Source: Luminiphilus sp051201685
Lineage (GTDB): Bacteria > Pseudomonadota > Gammaproteobacteria > Pseudomonadales > Halieaceae
Direction: 5' to 3'
NCBI RefSeq assembly: GCF_051201685.1
Contig: NZ_CP179213.1
Span: forward strand, 682,001-746,000
DNA: 64,000 bases
Shown: in pieces, positions 7,988-16,307 of the stretch
Layout of the letters: every line of letters begins with the position of its first letter
Numbering within the stretch: the first letter of the stretch is position 1
Notes under the pieces: generated by a model
Told to the model about the DNA's origin: nothing
The model's input: only the letters and a program-made list of their open reading frames with translations
Databases searched by the model: none
Translations under genes and position numbers: made by a program

Positions 7988-9067
7988 ATGACGGCACTAC
8001 GGGTTGATCTGCAAAGCACCCTCGGTGAATTTTCACTGCAAATTACCGAGCAGTTAAACATTGATACCGTGCTCGGGGTCCTCGGGAATAATGGTGCAGG
8101 TAAAACGACCCTGTTGCGGCTTCTTGCCGGATTGGACCAGACGGAACAAGGCGTCATTGAGTTTGGTGGCAGCCCTTGGCTGGATACCTCACGCGGTATC
8201 TTTGTGCCGCCACACAAGCGCCGTATAGGAATGGTTTTTCAGGATGCTCGTTTATTCCCCCATCTTACGGTGATGGGTAATTTAGACTTTGCTGCGGATC
8301 GCGCCGCGGGGCAGTTACTACCCCATAAGGAAGTGATCAAAACATTGGGCTTGGAGAAGTTGCTTGCGCGCAGCCCCGAAGGCCTCTCGGGAGGAGAGCG
8401 GCAGCGGGTGGCACTAGCTAGAGCACTGATGAGTGCCCCCCAGCTTCTGCTAATGGATGAACCACTCTCGGCGGCAGATATGGGCTATCGAATTGAGCTG
8501 TTGCCTTATCTACGCCAAGTTATCGATCGTTTCAAAATCCCCACGCTCTACGTCGCTCATACCCTTGATGAATTGACGCAGCTGGCCGATCAGCTACTGG
8601 TACTTCGTGGGGGTCGGTGTGCGGCATTGGGTTTGGTAAATGAAGTATTGGCGCAGCTCGATTTACCTGAGGTGGCTGGCAGAAAGGAAGCGAGTTCGAT
8701 TATCACAGCTCAGGTCACTCGCCATGACCTTGACTATCAGCTGACTTCCCTAAGATTTGGAGGCCAGTCGCTATCGCTATCGGGTTTGGTCGCCAAACCG
8801 AACGAGGACGTACGAATTCGGGTCTTTGCCACAGATGTCGCTATTGCTCTAACCAAGCCTCAGGGAATTTCTATTCGCAATGTTTTACCGGCGGTGGTGA
8901 CGGCTATTCGAGTCGACGTGGCATCGCCTTTTGCCGATGTTTTGGTCGCGGTAGATGGGCAGAGTCTTCGTGTCCGTATGACCCGGGCATCTTTGGATGA
9001 AATGAATCTGCGCGAATCTCAGCACGTTTTTGCCCTCCTCAAAACTGCATCTCTCGCTTCAGACTGA
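7988..9067 (+). CDS. modC: Molybdate ABC transporter, ATPase ModC
   Basis: ATP-hydrolysing subunit of ModABC. Walker A is GNNGAGKTT (33-41), the Q-loop lies in VFQDARLFPH, the signature is LSGGERQRVALARAL, Walker B is LLMDEPLS and the H-loop is YVAHTLDE. Residues about 290-355 form a C-terminal molybdate-binding (MOP/TOBE) domain with SIRNVLPAVVTAI, the usual ModC regulatory domain. Length 359 matches the family (352 in E. coli). It starts 4 nt after modB. Its last 9 bases overlap the convergent DMT transporter. Molybdenum supplied here may serve the sulfite-oxidase-like molybdoenzyme at 51235. Confidence 0.95.
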   Translation: MTALRVDLQSTLGEFSLQITEQLNIDTVLGVLGNNGAGKTTLLRLLAGLDQTEQGVIEFGGSPWLDTSRGIFVPPHKRRIGMVFQDARLFPHLTVMGNLDFAADRAAGQLLPHKEVIKTLGLEKLLARSPEGLSGGERQRVALARALMSAPQLLLMDEPLSAADMGYRIELLPYLRQVIDRFKIPTLYVAHTLDELTQLADQLLVLRGGRCAALGLVNEVLAQLDLPEVAGRKEASSIITAQVTRHDLDYQLTSLRFGGQSLSLSGLVAKPNEDVRIRVFATDVAIALTKPQGISIRNVLPAVVTAIRVDVASPFADVLVAVDGQSLRVRMTRASLDEMNLRESQHVFALLKTASLASD

Positions 9068-9961
9068 TGGGTCGTGCGGCCGCCGCCAATGCTGCATAGC
9101 GAGCCCCGTCAGAATCATTGCCAACCCTACTAAAGTGGAGCCTTTAATAGCTTCATCCAAAAGCGCCCAAATTAAAATCAAAGAAAGTGGGGGTGACAGA
9201 AAGATGAGCGTCGAAATACGCGCCGTGTTTTGGGTCAGCTTCATGGCTTTAAGCCAAAGAATGAAGCTCAGCCCCATTTCGAAAAAACCAATGTATAGGC
9301 CGCCTGCCAGAGCTTGCCAGGGCAGATTAACCAAGCTACCGGTGAACCCGGCTAGGGCGAGCAGCACCACAGTGGCAGCCGTGAACCCAACGAATAGGCC
9401 TTGAATCGGTGGCGTACTGATTCGTGTGTTGCCTATCCAGTAAAGCGCCCATAAAACCGTTGAGGCCATTGCTAATCCCACGCCTGTGGGGTCGGATAAT
9501 TCAAAGGACAGCACGTCCCCTCGAGTTGCAATGACAAACACGCCACAGTAGCTGATGGCTGCGCAGCCAACATCCCGCCGTTTTAGCGCCTGCCCCAACA
9601 GGGGGGCCGCGAGCACTGGTAGTACCAGCCCCCAAGTGTAATTAATCGCCATAGCTTCTTGTGCTGGCAGTCTGGCATAGGCTCCAAACAGCAAAAGATA
9701 ATAAAGCGTTGGATTAATTAGACCTAAGGCCGAGAGCCGAAGCCACTCTGAAACTTTGATTTGATTTAGGGTTCCCAGATCACCCGAGAAAAGTAAGATG
9801 CCTCCGAGAAAAAGCCATGACGTAACGCTCGCCAGGGTGACCAGAGTCAGAGGCGGGACATAGTCGAGACTTAAATTAAAGGCGGTTGCGACGGTACTCC
9901 AAAGTACGACGGCGCCTAAACCAAAAGCCACCGCTCGCCGGTCCGATGGTTCCGGATTCAT
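9059..9961 (-). CDS. DMT-superfamily (EamA) transporter
   Basis: Inner-membrane drug/metabolite transporter with ten predicted helices in two EamA repeats, roughly residues 10-145 and 155-290. Helices such as AVAFGLGAVVLWSTVATAF and GVGLAMASTVLWALYWIG open the two halves, and the conserved loop APLLGQALKRRDVGCAAI is of EamA type. Length 300 is standard. The specific solute (amino acids, nucleotides or other metabolites) cannot be inferred. It is tail-to-tail with modC with a 9-base overlap; no terminator is visible between them. Upstream lies the rhodanese gene on the same strand with a 20-nt gap, so the two may share a transcript. Confidence 0.88.
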   Translation of the reverse strand: MNPEPSDRRAVAFGLGAVVLWSTVATAFNLSLDYVPPLTLVTLASVTSWLFLGGILLFSGDLGTLNQIKVSEWLRLSALGLINPTLYYLLLFGAYARLPAQEAMAINYTWGLVLPVLAAPLLGQALKRRDVGCAAISYCGVFVIATRGDVLSFELSDPTGVGLAMASTVLWALYWIGNTRISTPPIQGLFVGFTAATVVLLALAGFTGSLVNLPWQALAGGLYIGFFEMGLSFILWLKAMKLTQNTARISTLIFLSPPLSLILIWALLDEAIKGSTLVGLAMILTGLAMQHWRRPHDPSV

Positions 9962-9981
9962 TGGCGCATAATGCCGGGCGC

Positions 9982-10353
9982 TTAAGTCGCTGGCGGCTGC
10001 TCGAGGGCAGCTGCCAGAAGCAAATAACTTCCGCCATTAGTGACCTGAGTGTAGCCCTCAGCTTGTAAGGCTGCTGTGGCTATGCCAGAGCGATTGCCGC
10101 TACGGCAGTACAGCACAAGAGGGGCATCGGCAGGCAGTTCCAGCGCGTTGACCCCGGCGACGATGTCGGTGTGAATAATCGCCAGTGCGCCAGGGAGGGC
10201 TCCCTCGGCGATTTCAGCCGGCGCTCTTACATCGATCACGGTGGCACCCTCATGAATCAGTGCCACGGCATACTGCGTGTTCTTGTCAGGCATTTCAGCA
10301 CCTCCTAGGGCCGGTAATAAAAGGAAGAGCAGTCCAAGAAACGTTGGCTTCAT
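9982..10353 (-). CDS. Periplasmic single-domain rhodanese
   Basis: Sulfurtransferase-type protein of the PspE/GlpE size class (123 residues). A short signal peptide (MKPTFLGLLFLLLPALGGA) sends it to the periplasm. The rhodanese fold follows with the conserved VIDVRAPAEIAEGALPGA segment (CH2A motif) and the active-site loop CRSGNRS with catalytic Cys, closing with a GYTQVTNGG strand. The substrate of secreted rhodaneses is usually unknown; thiosulfate or a protein persulfide are the usual suspects. It is located upstream of the DMT transporter on the same strand. Its divergent neighbour is the phospholipase C-like gene. Confidence 0.88.
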   Translation of the reverse strand: MKPTFLGLLFLLLPALGGAEMPDKNTQYAVALIHEGATVIDVRAPAEIAEGALPGALAIIHTDIVAGVNALELPADAPLVLYCRSGNRSGIATAALQAEGYTQVTNGGSYLLLAAALEQPPAT

Positions 10354-10497
10354 ATTGGGTAGGTCTCCTGCAATACACGAGTGGTGGCGTGCCGTTTGTC
10401 TGTTCCTAGCGTCTAGGCGCGTACACCTCTGTCCTGACTTGTATTACAACCCTAAAACTGCGAGTTTGGCTATTCTTTTTCCTGTTGGGGTTCGCGA

Positions 10498-11814
10498 ATG
10501 CGATCTATATTTTTTGCGGTATCTCTGCTGGCTTGTCATCAAGCGACGGCTTGGTCGGACCATGCCAGCCTGGCGTGGCCCATGTTGCGCACAGATGCCA
10601 CATTAATGCAGTCACGAGTCGTGGTGGAGCCACTGGATGCCTTTTTAAAGGCTGAGGCTGAGGGTATTGCTGAAGTTCTGACGCGGTTAGAGATCGCAAT
10701 GATTGAAGGCGACCCAGAATATCCACCGACGCCTGCGCAACTGAGCTTCGATGCTTCAAATAAAAAAGATTTTCGCGGTCGGTTTATTGATGCTCTCAGA
10801 ATCAGCCCGCGGTTAGATTACGGGCTGTACCGCCAAGTTATGGCCGGCGATGTCATCTCGCCTGACAGTGAAACTCTGGGCTGGTCAGACCTCTCTTATC
10901 TACCCAGCGGAGACTCGGCACAGGAGCGCATCTATTTGCCGCTGACTCCGGGGACACGCGTTAGCCCCGCTTATATTTTGGCCAGCGCCAGTGACGAGCC
11001 TGATCTTGGCATGGATGTGGGGCTTTATAGTAATAACGACACCGACGTGGGAGCTCGATACGGGCTTGGGGAGCAACCTTTTGGTAATCCCAATCTTCCT
11101 TATGGCTCTCAGGCACCGCTGCACATGGGTTTTTACCATTTAGACGCGGTGACTGAACTTGCGCAGCCAAGTCTCAAGCGAACGTTGCCGCTATGGCGGA
11201 TAAAACAATATGAAGAGTTAGCTCGCTTGGCTTTTGCCAGTGGGCATGAATATTGGGGTTGGCGATTTATGGGTTGGGCGCTGCATTACGTTGGCGACCT
11301 AACGCAGCCTTACCATACAGATCCGTTGCCGGGGGTCGATTTGTTGTCTGCGTTGTGGTCGGTTGTGATGGGCGAGACGAATGACCTGATTCAACTTGTC
11401 TCCAATCGACATGGCGTGCTGGAGTCTTATCAATACCGTCGAGTGCTGGCGCTTATGCACGAGGGTGCCTGGCAGGCGCCGTTGCTTTTGGCCATTTCAG
11501 AGCCTCAGACTGCGTGCTTCACTCCGGAGGGCGTTGTGTCAGATTTGACGGCTCAGTCAGTGGCATTAGGCCCGGGTTTAGATGAGGTCCTGTCAAAGCG
11601 AGTGCCTCCGCTTTATGTGAGTGATCCTAGCTTTGAATGGGTGGGCTATGAATTCGAGGCTGATGTGGTTGCACTGATCAGTGCTCAGGGAGGCGACGCT
11701 GCCATCCAAGCCCTAGATAACGAGTTGCGAGGCCACCTTCGACGTTTTTCGTACTATTTACAGGGCTGGATTACCCATACAAGAGCCTTGGAGCGCGGTG
11801 CAGATCAGTCTTGA
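10498..11814 (+). CDS. Secreted zinc-dependent phospholipase C-like protein
   Basis: Predicted exported phosphodiesterase of the PLC/P1 superfamily. The signal peptide ends ATA with Trp19 next, giving the mature N-terminal Trp that chelates zinc. Later ligands match phosphatidylcholine-PLC in order and spacing: H263-x3-D267, H273 (D+6) and H305-x3-E309, the last pair typical of PLC rather than P1, which has H-x3-D. H22 and H214 could be the remaining His ligands. At 438 residues it is much longer than Bacillus PC-PLC (about 245 mature), with an inserted region of roughly 100 residues before H214 and a long C-terminal tail. It stands alone, divergent from the rhodanese. Function by homology only; the second metal-centre Asp is not pinned down. 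Confidence 0.72.
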   Translation: MRSIFFAVSLLACHQATAWSDHASLAWPMLRTDATLMQSRVVVEPLDAFLKAEAEGIAEVLTRLEIAMIEGDPEYPPTPAQLSFDASNKKDFRGRFIDALRISPRLDYGLYRQVMAGDVISPDSETLGWSDLSYLPSGDSAQERIYLPLTPGTRVSPAYILASASDEPDLGMDVGLYSNNDTDVGARYGLGEQPFGNPNLPYGSQAPLHMGFYHLDAVTELAQPSLKRTLPLWRIKQYEELARLAFASGHEYWGWRFMGWALHYVGDLTQPYHTDPLPGVDLLSALWSVVMGETNDLIQLVSNRHGVLESYQYRRVLALMHEGAWQAPLLLAISEPQTACFTPEGVVSDLTAQSVALGPGLDEVLSKRVPPLYVSDPSFEWVGYEFEADVVALISAQGGDAAIQALDNELRGHLRRFSYYLQGWITHTRALERGADQS

Positions 11815-11831
11815 TCGCCACGCCGACTTCT

Positions 11832-11847
11832 CACCTCGTAGGAGGTG
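11832..11847. other. Small stem-loop after the phospholipase-like gene
   Basis: CACCTC and GAGGTG form a perfect 6-bp stem around GTAG, 18 nt after the stop at 11814. There is no T run, so it is not a convincing intrinsic terminator. Confidence 0.35.
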
Positions 11848-11914
11848 GTGAGGTCGTATTATGGATAAAGTTTAGTAACATGCGCTGCCGACGACCGGTG
11901 GGTGAGGAGTAACG

Positions 11915-12484
11915 ATGCTGTTGAGACATTTAATATTGGCGATTTGCTGTTCTGGAGGTATGGCCTTATCGGCAGGTATCTTTGCTCAGGAAGAGGAGAC
12001 CCGAAAAGCGCCGGTGATGGGCCCAGCGATCCCCGATTTCGGCCCCGTTTTAACCCCTCCGGCAGGATTTTACAGTTTGGACCCAGATACGCGCTACAAG
12101 GTGTCTATTGATATCGGGAAAACCGCAGATTTTCCCGGAGATAGAAACCTTAAGCTCACCTCTGTGGCGCGGTTCCTTAATATGTATGCGCAGCAGGGCA
12201 TTCCTCAGGAAAACATTGAGTTTTCGGTTGTTGTGCACGGCATGGCCGCCAATGACTTATTGTCTGATGAGGCTTATCAGGCGCGGTTCAATGACCCCAA
12301 TCCCAACACTGAGTTGCTGAACCAACTGCATAAGGCCGGGGTTAAGATTTACCTTTGCGGCCAAACAGTAGCCTTTAGAAACATTGAATGGAGTGAGATA
12401 CGACCTGACATCATCGTGGCCTTGTCAGCCATGGGGGCTCACGTGCGTTTGCAGCACGAGGGCTATACCTTAATCCCGTTTTAG
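11915..12484 (+). CDS. Exported DsrE-family protein
   Basis: Member of the DsrE/YchN-like fold (COG1416 type) with an N-terminal signal peptide (MLLRHLILAICCSGGMALSAGIFA). After a proline-rich linker, the fold starts at TRYKVSIDIGKTAD and includes FSVVVHGMAAND, a Rossmann-like strand, and the conserved single Cys in GVKIYLCGQTV (near residue 147), the position used for sulfur transfer or metal binding in DsrE relatives. The C-terminus GAHVRLQHEGYTLIPF is typical. A GAGGAG site precedes the ATG. It begins a same-strand run with a HIT protein (10 nt later), dtd and azlCD. Cytosolic DsrE proteins handle sulfur; a role for exported ones is not established. Confidence 0.82.
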   Translation: MLLRHLILAICCSGGMALSAGIFAQEEETRKAPVMGPAIPDFGPVLTPPAGFYSLDPDTRYKVSIDIGKTADFPGDRNLKLTSVARFLNMYAQQGIPQENIEFSVVVHGMAANDLLSDEAYQARFNDPNPNTELLNQLHKAGVKIYLCGQTVAFRNIEWSEIRPDIIVALSAMGAHVRLQHEGYTLIPF

Positions 12485-12494
12485 GCTTGGGACG

Positions 12495-12908
12495 ATGGCT
12501 GGCTTTGAGCTCGATTCGCGTTTAGCCGCGGATACCCATCTCGTGGCCCGCTGGGGGCTCAGTGATGTGCTTCTTATGGATGACGCGCGATTCCCTTGGC
12601 TCATACTCGTGCCGCGGATTCCCGGGGTTACAGAGTGGTTTGATCTGGGCGCGGACGCGCGGGTAGCGCTACTCAACGAAACCCTCTTGCTGGGGGAGGC
12701 TGTGCAAGCATTCTTCAACGCTGAGAAAATAAATACGGCGGCTTTGGGTAATGTCGTTTCGCAGCTGCATGTACATGTTGTGGCACGTTACACCCGCGAT
12801 CACGCATGGCCGGCACCGGTATGGGGTATTGGCACGCCAGAGCCCTACGACAGTGGGTCGCTTATAAGCACCATTGACCGTCTGCGTCTGGAGTTGCCTC
12901 GATTGTGA
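12495..12908 (+). CDS. HIT-family nucleotide hydrolase
   Basis: Small histidine-triad protein (137 residues) of the Ap4A hydrolase/nucleotidyl-hydrolase kind. The motif reads QLHVHVVAR near residue 93, so the first histidine of the H-x-H-x-H triad is Gln, a variant common in proteobacterial members; the catalytic central His remains. The N-terminal half carries the strand RFPWLILVPRIPGVTEW that shapes the nucleotide pocket, and NVVSQLH is in its usual place. It overlaps dtd by four bases (start GTG 12905, stop TGA 12906-12908), so the pair is translationally coupled. A housekeeping role in dinucleotide polyphosphate or nucleoside phosphoramidate turnover is likely. Confidence 0.88.
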   Translation: MAGFELDSRLAADTHLVARWGLSDVLLMDDARFPWLILVPRIPGVTEWFDLGADARVALLNETLLLGEAVQAFFNAEKINTAALGNVVSQLHVHVVARYTRDHAWPAPVWGIGTPEPYDSGSLISTIDRLRLELPRL

Positions 12909-13345
12909 AGTGTTTAGTTCAACGAGTTACTGAAGCCGCAGTTGAGGTAGCGGGTGAGCGCGTTGGAGTCATTGGCTCGGGCCTTTTGGTGCTCGTTGGC
13001 GTCGAAAAAAAGGACGATAACGACAAAATCGAGCGTATGGCGGAACGTCTCCTCGGCTACCGATTGTTTGGCGATAACGAAGATCGTATGAATAGGTCCA
13101 TACGCGATGTGGCGGGAGATCTACTACTGGTTTCTCAATTCACCTTGGCTGCCGACACCAAAAAAGGCACGCGTCCAAGTTTCTCCAGTGCTGCGGAGCC
13201 TGCAATCGCTCGTGCTTTATTTGACGAGTTTGTGGAATTAATACGCGCACAGCACGCGGGTCACATTGCAACAGGACGCTTCGGCGCCAATATGCAGGTG
13301 ATTCTGGTCAATGACGGCCCTGTTACTTTTTTATTAGAAACCTGA
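12905..13345 (+). CDS. dtd: D-aminoacyl-tRNA deacylase
   Basis: Removes D-amino acids (and glycine from tRNA-Ala) by hydrolysing the ester of mischarged tRNA, a translation quality control step. The two DTD signatures are present: SQFTLAAD near residue 77 and the C-terminal NDGPVTF that forms the cross-subunit Gly-cisPro-type pocket region. Length 146 is exactly family size (145 in E. coli). The start is GTG overlapping the HIT stop. It is followed immediately by azlC, whose start is within a few bases of the stop. Confidence 0.95.
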   Translation: MKCLVQRVTEAAVEVAGERVGVIGSGLLVLVGVEKKDDNDKIERMAERLLGYRLFGDNEDRMNRSIRDVAGDLLLVSQFTLAADTKKGTRPSFSSAAEPAIARALFDEFVELIRAQHAGHIATGRFGANMQVILVNDGPVTFLLET

Positions 13346-13348
13346 GTG

Positions 13349-14041
13349 ATGCCTGAGTCTCATAGCTTTCAACACCATTACGGTCGGCGCGGATTCCTCG
13401 ATGCATTGGTTTTGGTGATACCTGCCATCCCCTTTGCTTTGGTTTTTGGTTTGGCGGTGCGGGAGTCCGGGATGGCGATCTGGCTGGGCTGGAGTTCATC
13501 TCCCGTTATGTTCTCGGGTGCGGCGCAAATTACACTGATCACGCTTTTGGGAGAGGGCGCGTCTGTTGCTGCTGCGGCTACTGCGGCACTGGTGGTGGGT
13601 GCTAGGCATCTTTTTTATTCGTTCTCTATGGCGCCGGTCATGCAGCTGCAGCCGCGGTGGTTTCGATGGTTGGCACCTTACATGCTGGTTGATCAGGTAT
13701 TTGCGCTGTGCGTGGGTAAGCAAGAGCTGCCAGCTTCCGATTTCCGCCAATACTATCTGGCGGCGGGTATTACGTTTTGGATGTTTTGGATGACCTTTAC
13801 AGCCTTAGGTCTGTTTGTCGGGCCAGTATTACCTGAGGGCTTAGATATTAGCTTTGCAACGCCGGTTTTATTCATGGGGCTTTTGGCCACCACGATTAAC
13901 AGCTGGCAAAAAGCCGTGGTTGCGATCTTCGCCATGTTGGTCACTTTTTTGTTGGCTGACATGCCCAATCGGAGTGGACTTCTGGTTGCTGCCTTAGCCG
14001 GGTTACTGCTGGGGTTGCTACTTGAGCGTTTTCGCCGATGA
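13349..14041 (+). CDS. azlC: AzlC-family branched-chain amino acid permease subunit
   Basis: Large subunit of the two-component AzlCD/YgaZH exporter for branched-chain amino acids or related compounds. About 230 residues with seven or so hydrophobic stretches. The characteristic early segment IPAIPFALVFGLAVRESGM, the FSGAAQITLITLLG segment and GARHLFYSFSMAP are all present. The frame opens with GTG-ATG; ATG 13349 is preferred. It overlaps azlD by 4 nt (ATGA-type junction at 14038-14041), which is standard. Substrate in this organism is not shown; positioning after dtd is probably incidental. Confidence 0.92.
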   Translation: MPESHSFQHHYGRRGFLDALVLVIPAIPFALVFGLAVRESGMAIWLGWSSSPVMFSGAAQITLITLLGEGASVAAAATAALVVGARHLFYSFSMAPVMQLQPRWFRWLAPYMLVDQVFALCVGKQELPASDFRQYYLAAGITFWMFWMTFTALGLFVGPVLPEGLDISFATPVLFMGLLATTINSWQKAVVAIFAMLVTFLLADMPNRSGLLVAALAGLLLGLLLERFRR

Positions 14042-14346
14042 CGATTATGTTAACTATTTTGATCATGGGTCTGGGCAGCTACGCGATGCGCGCTGTCTTT
14101 ATTTTATTGTTGTCTAATCACACCTTTCCACCCTTGGCTCTGAAGGCATTGGAATATGTCGGACCTGCTGTCATGGCTGCTTTGGTAATGACAATGCTAC
14201 TGAGCCCTGAGGGTGGGCATGGACCCAAAGTTTACGAGTGGGCAGGGCTGGCCACAGCCGCAGTTGTTGCACTTCTTACCCGAAACCACATTTACGTCTT
14301 AGTAACGGCTATGGGTGTGTATTGGGGCTTGGGTTATTTAATGTGA
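14038..14346 (+). CDS. azlD: AzlD-family small permease subunit
   Basis: Small membrane partner of AzlC, 102 residues, with four hydrophobic helices. The YAMRAVFILLL opening and the segment LEYVGPAVMAALVMTMLL match the AzlD/YgaH pattern. It overlaps azlC by 4 nt and ends 13 nt before the convergent dinB stop; no T-rich terminator is visible in that gap. Confidence 0.9.
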   Translation: MTIMLTILIMGLGSYAMRAVFILLLSNHTFPPLALKALEYVGPAVMAALVMTMLLSPEGGHGPKVYEWAGLATAAVVALLTRNHIYVLVTAMGVYWGLGYLM

Positions 14347-14359
14347 TGGCCTGAGGAGC

Positions 14360-15439
14360 TCAGTGATCGTGATGTTTCATCCGCAGAGGCAGCTGTTCGA
14401 AGTGTTCAGGAAAGTCAGGACTGAGGCGCACGCCAAGACCTAACAGGCGCACCGGTAGATCGCGTCTTACAAGGCCATCTGTTAGCAGCTCTTGATAGTC
14501 AGTCAGTGTGGCAGCAGTGCCCACGCGCTCGACGGTTGTGGTTGAGAAATCACTAAACTTTATTTTCACGTAGGCTTTTTGAATCCTTGGCGCCAGCTTA
14601 CTTTTCTCGATTCGGCCGCTGAGCTCCTCGAGTAGGCCTGGCAGTTTGTCGTAACAAGGCTGCCCGTTCGGCAGGTCGTGCGTGTAAGTGTGCTCCACAC
14701 TTATAGACTTACGAATTCTGCTAGTGTTTATCGGTCGACTATCCCGCCCATGGGCGCGCTCCATCAACGTTTGGGCGAAACTACCGAAACGTCGTTTTAG
14801 CACTCTGGCTTCGGCTCTGCGAAGATCAGTGCACTTGTGAAAGCCCATTCGATTGAGCTTTTCCGCGGTAACTGGACCAACTCCAGGAATTGCCCGCACT
14901 TCTAGAGCTGCTGTGAACGCATCAACTTCATCCGGCGTGACTACCTTTTGGCCATCGGGTTTATTCCAATCTGAGGCGACTTTGGCCAAAAATTTATTAA
15001 TCGAAACCCCGGCAGAGACGGTGATTTTGATTTCATTTTTTATTTGTTCTCTTATCGCTTCGGCGATCCGCGATGCTGAGCCGTCAAACAAGGTGCTGTC
15101 GGTAACATCGAGATAGGCCTCATCCAGCGATAAAGGTTCTATGAGATCGGTGAACTGCTCAAAGATTTCATGCATTTGTACTGATACTTCGCGATATTTT
15201 GGAATATTTACCGGGGCCACAATCAAATCTGGGCACAGGCGATATGCCTGCGACGTGGGCATCGCTGAACGAATGCCAAATTCTCTGGCGGGGTAATTAC
15301 AGGTTGTGAGTACTCCTCGGCCCTCAGCGCTCCCCCCTACGGCAAAGGGGCGGTTGGTTAGGCTGGGATCGTCCCGCATTTCAATGGCGGCGTAGAAACA
15401 ATCGGCATCGATGTGAATGATTTTTCGCAAGGTGCTCAC
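14360..15439 (-). CDS. dinB: DNA polymerase IV
   Basis: Y-family translesion polymerase, 359 residues. Catalytic carboxylates are in HIDADCFYAAIE (first Asp near residue 10) and SLDEAYLDVTD (Asp-Glu pair near residue 104). Also present are the thumb helix-hairpin-helix region AIPGVGPVTAEKLNRMG and the little finger domain with IRKSISVEHTY. The C-terminus is short and I could not identify a beta-clamp binding peptide with confidence. No LexA box (CTGT-N8-ACAG) was found upstream in 15440-15584, so SOS control is not evident. It is convergent with azlD and divergent from the OmpA-like gene. Confidence 0.96.
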   Translation of the reverse strand: MSTLRKIIHIDADCFYAAIEMRDDPSLTNRPFAVGGSAEGRGVLTTCNYPAREFGIRSAMPTSQAYRLCPDLIVAPVNIPKYREVSVQMHEIFEQFTDLIEPLSLDEAYLDVTDSTLFDGSASRIAEAIREQIKNEIKITVSAGVSINKFLAKVASDWNKPDGQKVVTPDEVDAFTAALEVRAIPGVGPVTAEKLNRMGFHKCTDLRRAEARVLKRRFGSFAQTLMERAHGRDSRPINTSRIRKSISVEHTYTHDLPNGQPCYDKLPGLLEELSGRIEKSKLAPRIQKAYVKIKFSDFSTTTVERVGTAATLTDYQELLTDGLVRRDLPVRLLGLGVRLSPDFPEHFEQLPLRMKHHDH

Positions 15440-15584
15440 TTCGTTGTGTTTTTGTGGCTTGCCATATTTGAGCAGAATTGGGCCCAGCTTAACCAGATTG
15501 CGCCACGGCTGGCACCTTCTGAGGGGTATAAATTGTGGAAGTGATCAAGGTGATTACATCAGTTTTAACTATCAGGAGCTCGTT

Positions 15585-16307
15585 ATGAAAAACTATTTGG
15601 CCGCAACATCTGCTTTCACACTCTCAACGCTACTCGCCGCCCAACCGGCTGCCGCCCTCGAAACTGCCACAAAACAAGACCTCACTGCCCTGACCACCCT
15701 TGTGGTCGCTACGGCGGCGGCGGGGCCGGTCGGTTTTGTATTGGGGGGTATTGGCGCCGATTGGATGGTCAATCAGGTTGCCGCAGCAGACCAGCTCGAG
15801 ACCACAGCCCAGACCCTCGCAGATACTGAAGCTGACTTGGCTTTGGCCTACACCGAGCTGAACAAAGTCAACGCTGACTTAGAAGTTGTGCAGCATGAGC
15901 AAGAACGCTTTGCGAAGCTAGCTCTTGAGCAGCTCCAGTTGGAAATGCTGTTTAAAACCAATGACAGCCGTTTAACCGCGGGGGGCAAAGATCGGCTTGC
16001 CCTGTTAGCCACTTTCTTGAATCGTAACGAGGGGCTTAGTGTGCGGATTGAGGGCTATGCTGACCCCCGAGGCGACTCAGCAAGCAACATGGCTCTGTCT
16101 CTAGCGCGGGCAGAGAGGGTGGCACAGCAGCTGCGTGATGCAGGTGTCGCCACGAATCGGATGACGGTGTCGGCCCATGGAGAGAGCCAGGCCCTTGCGG
16201 ATGACGGTGATACCGACGCCTATGCGTTAGAGCGGCGAGTGCACATAGCGCTCGATCAGGGCGCTGGCCATCGCCAAGTGGCAGAAGTCACACTCAATGG
16301 CGCTTAA
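15585..16307 (+). CDS. OmpA-like envelope protein with glycine-rich hydrophobic region
   Basis: Exported 240-residue protein. Signal peptide MKNYLAATSAFTLSTLLA...AAA, then a hydrophobic GPVGFVLGGIGADWMVNQ segment (residues about 45-62), a helical, coiled-coil-like stretch (TAQTLADTEADLALAYTELN), and an OmpA C-terminal peptidoglycan-binding domain (RIEGYADPRGDSASNMALS, residues 150-225, with the NMALSLARAERV helix). This layout resembles PdsO, the OmpA-like partner of proteobacterial sortase systems, but no sortase is visible nearby. Earlier in-frame codons exist from 15417, but ATG 15585 has CAGGAG 7 nt upstream. A TATAAA lies at about 15527 as a possible -10. The 3' end overlaps the convergent methyltransferase by 14 bases. 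Confidence 0.8.
   Translation: MKNYLAATSAFTLSTLLAAQPAAALETATKQDLTALTTLVVATAAAGPVGFVLGGIGADWMVNQVAAADQLETTAQTLADTEADLALAYTELNKVNADLEVVQHEQERFAKLALEQLQLEMLFKTNDSRLTAGGKDRLALLATFLNRNEGLSVRIEGYADPRGDSASNMALSLARAERVAQQLRDAGVATNRMTVSAHGESQALADDGDTDAYALERRVHIALDQGAGHRQVAEVTLNGA

Noticed and set aside
15440..15584. LexA/SOS box upstream of dinB
   Set aside because: No CTGT-N8-ACAG pattern found in the intergenic sequence, so SOS control was not claimed.
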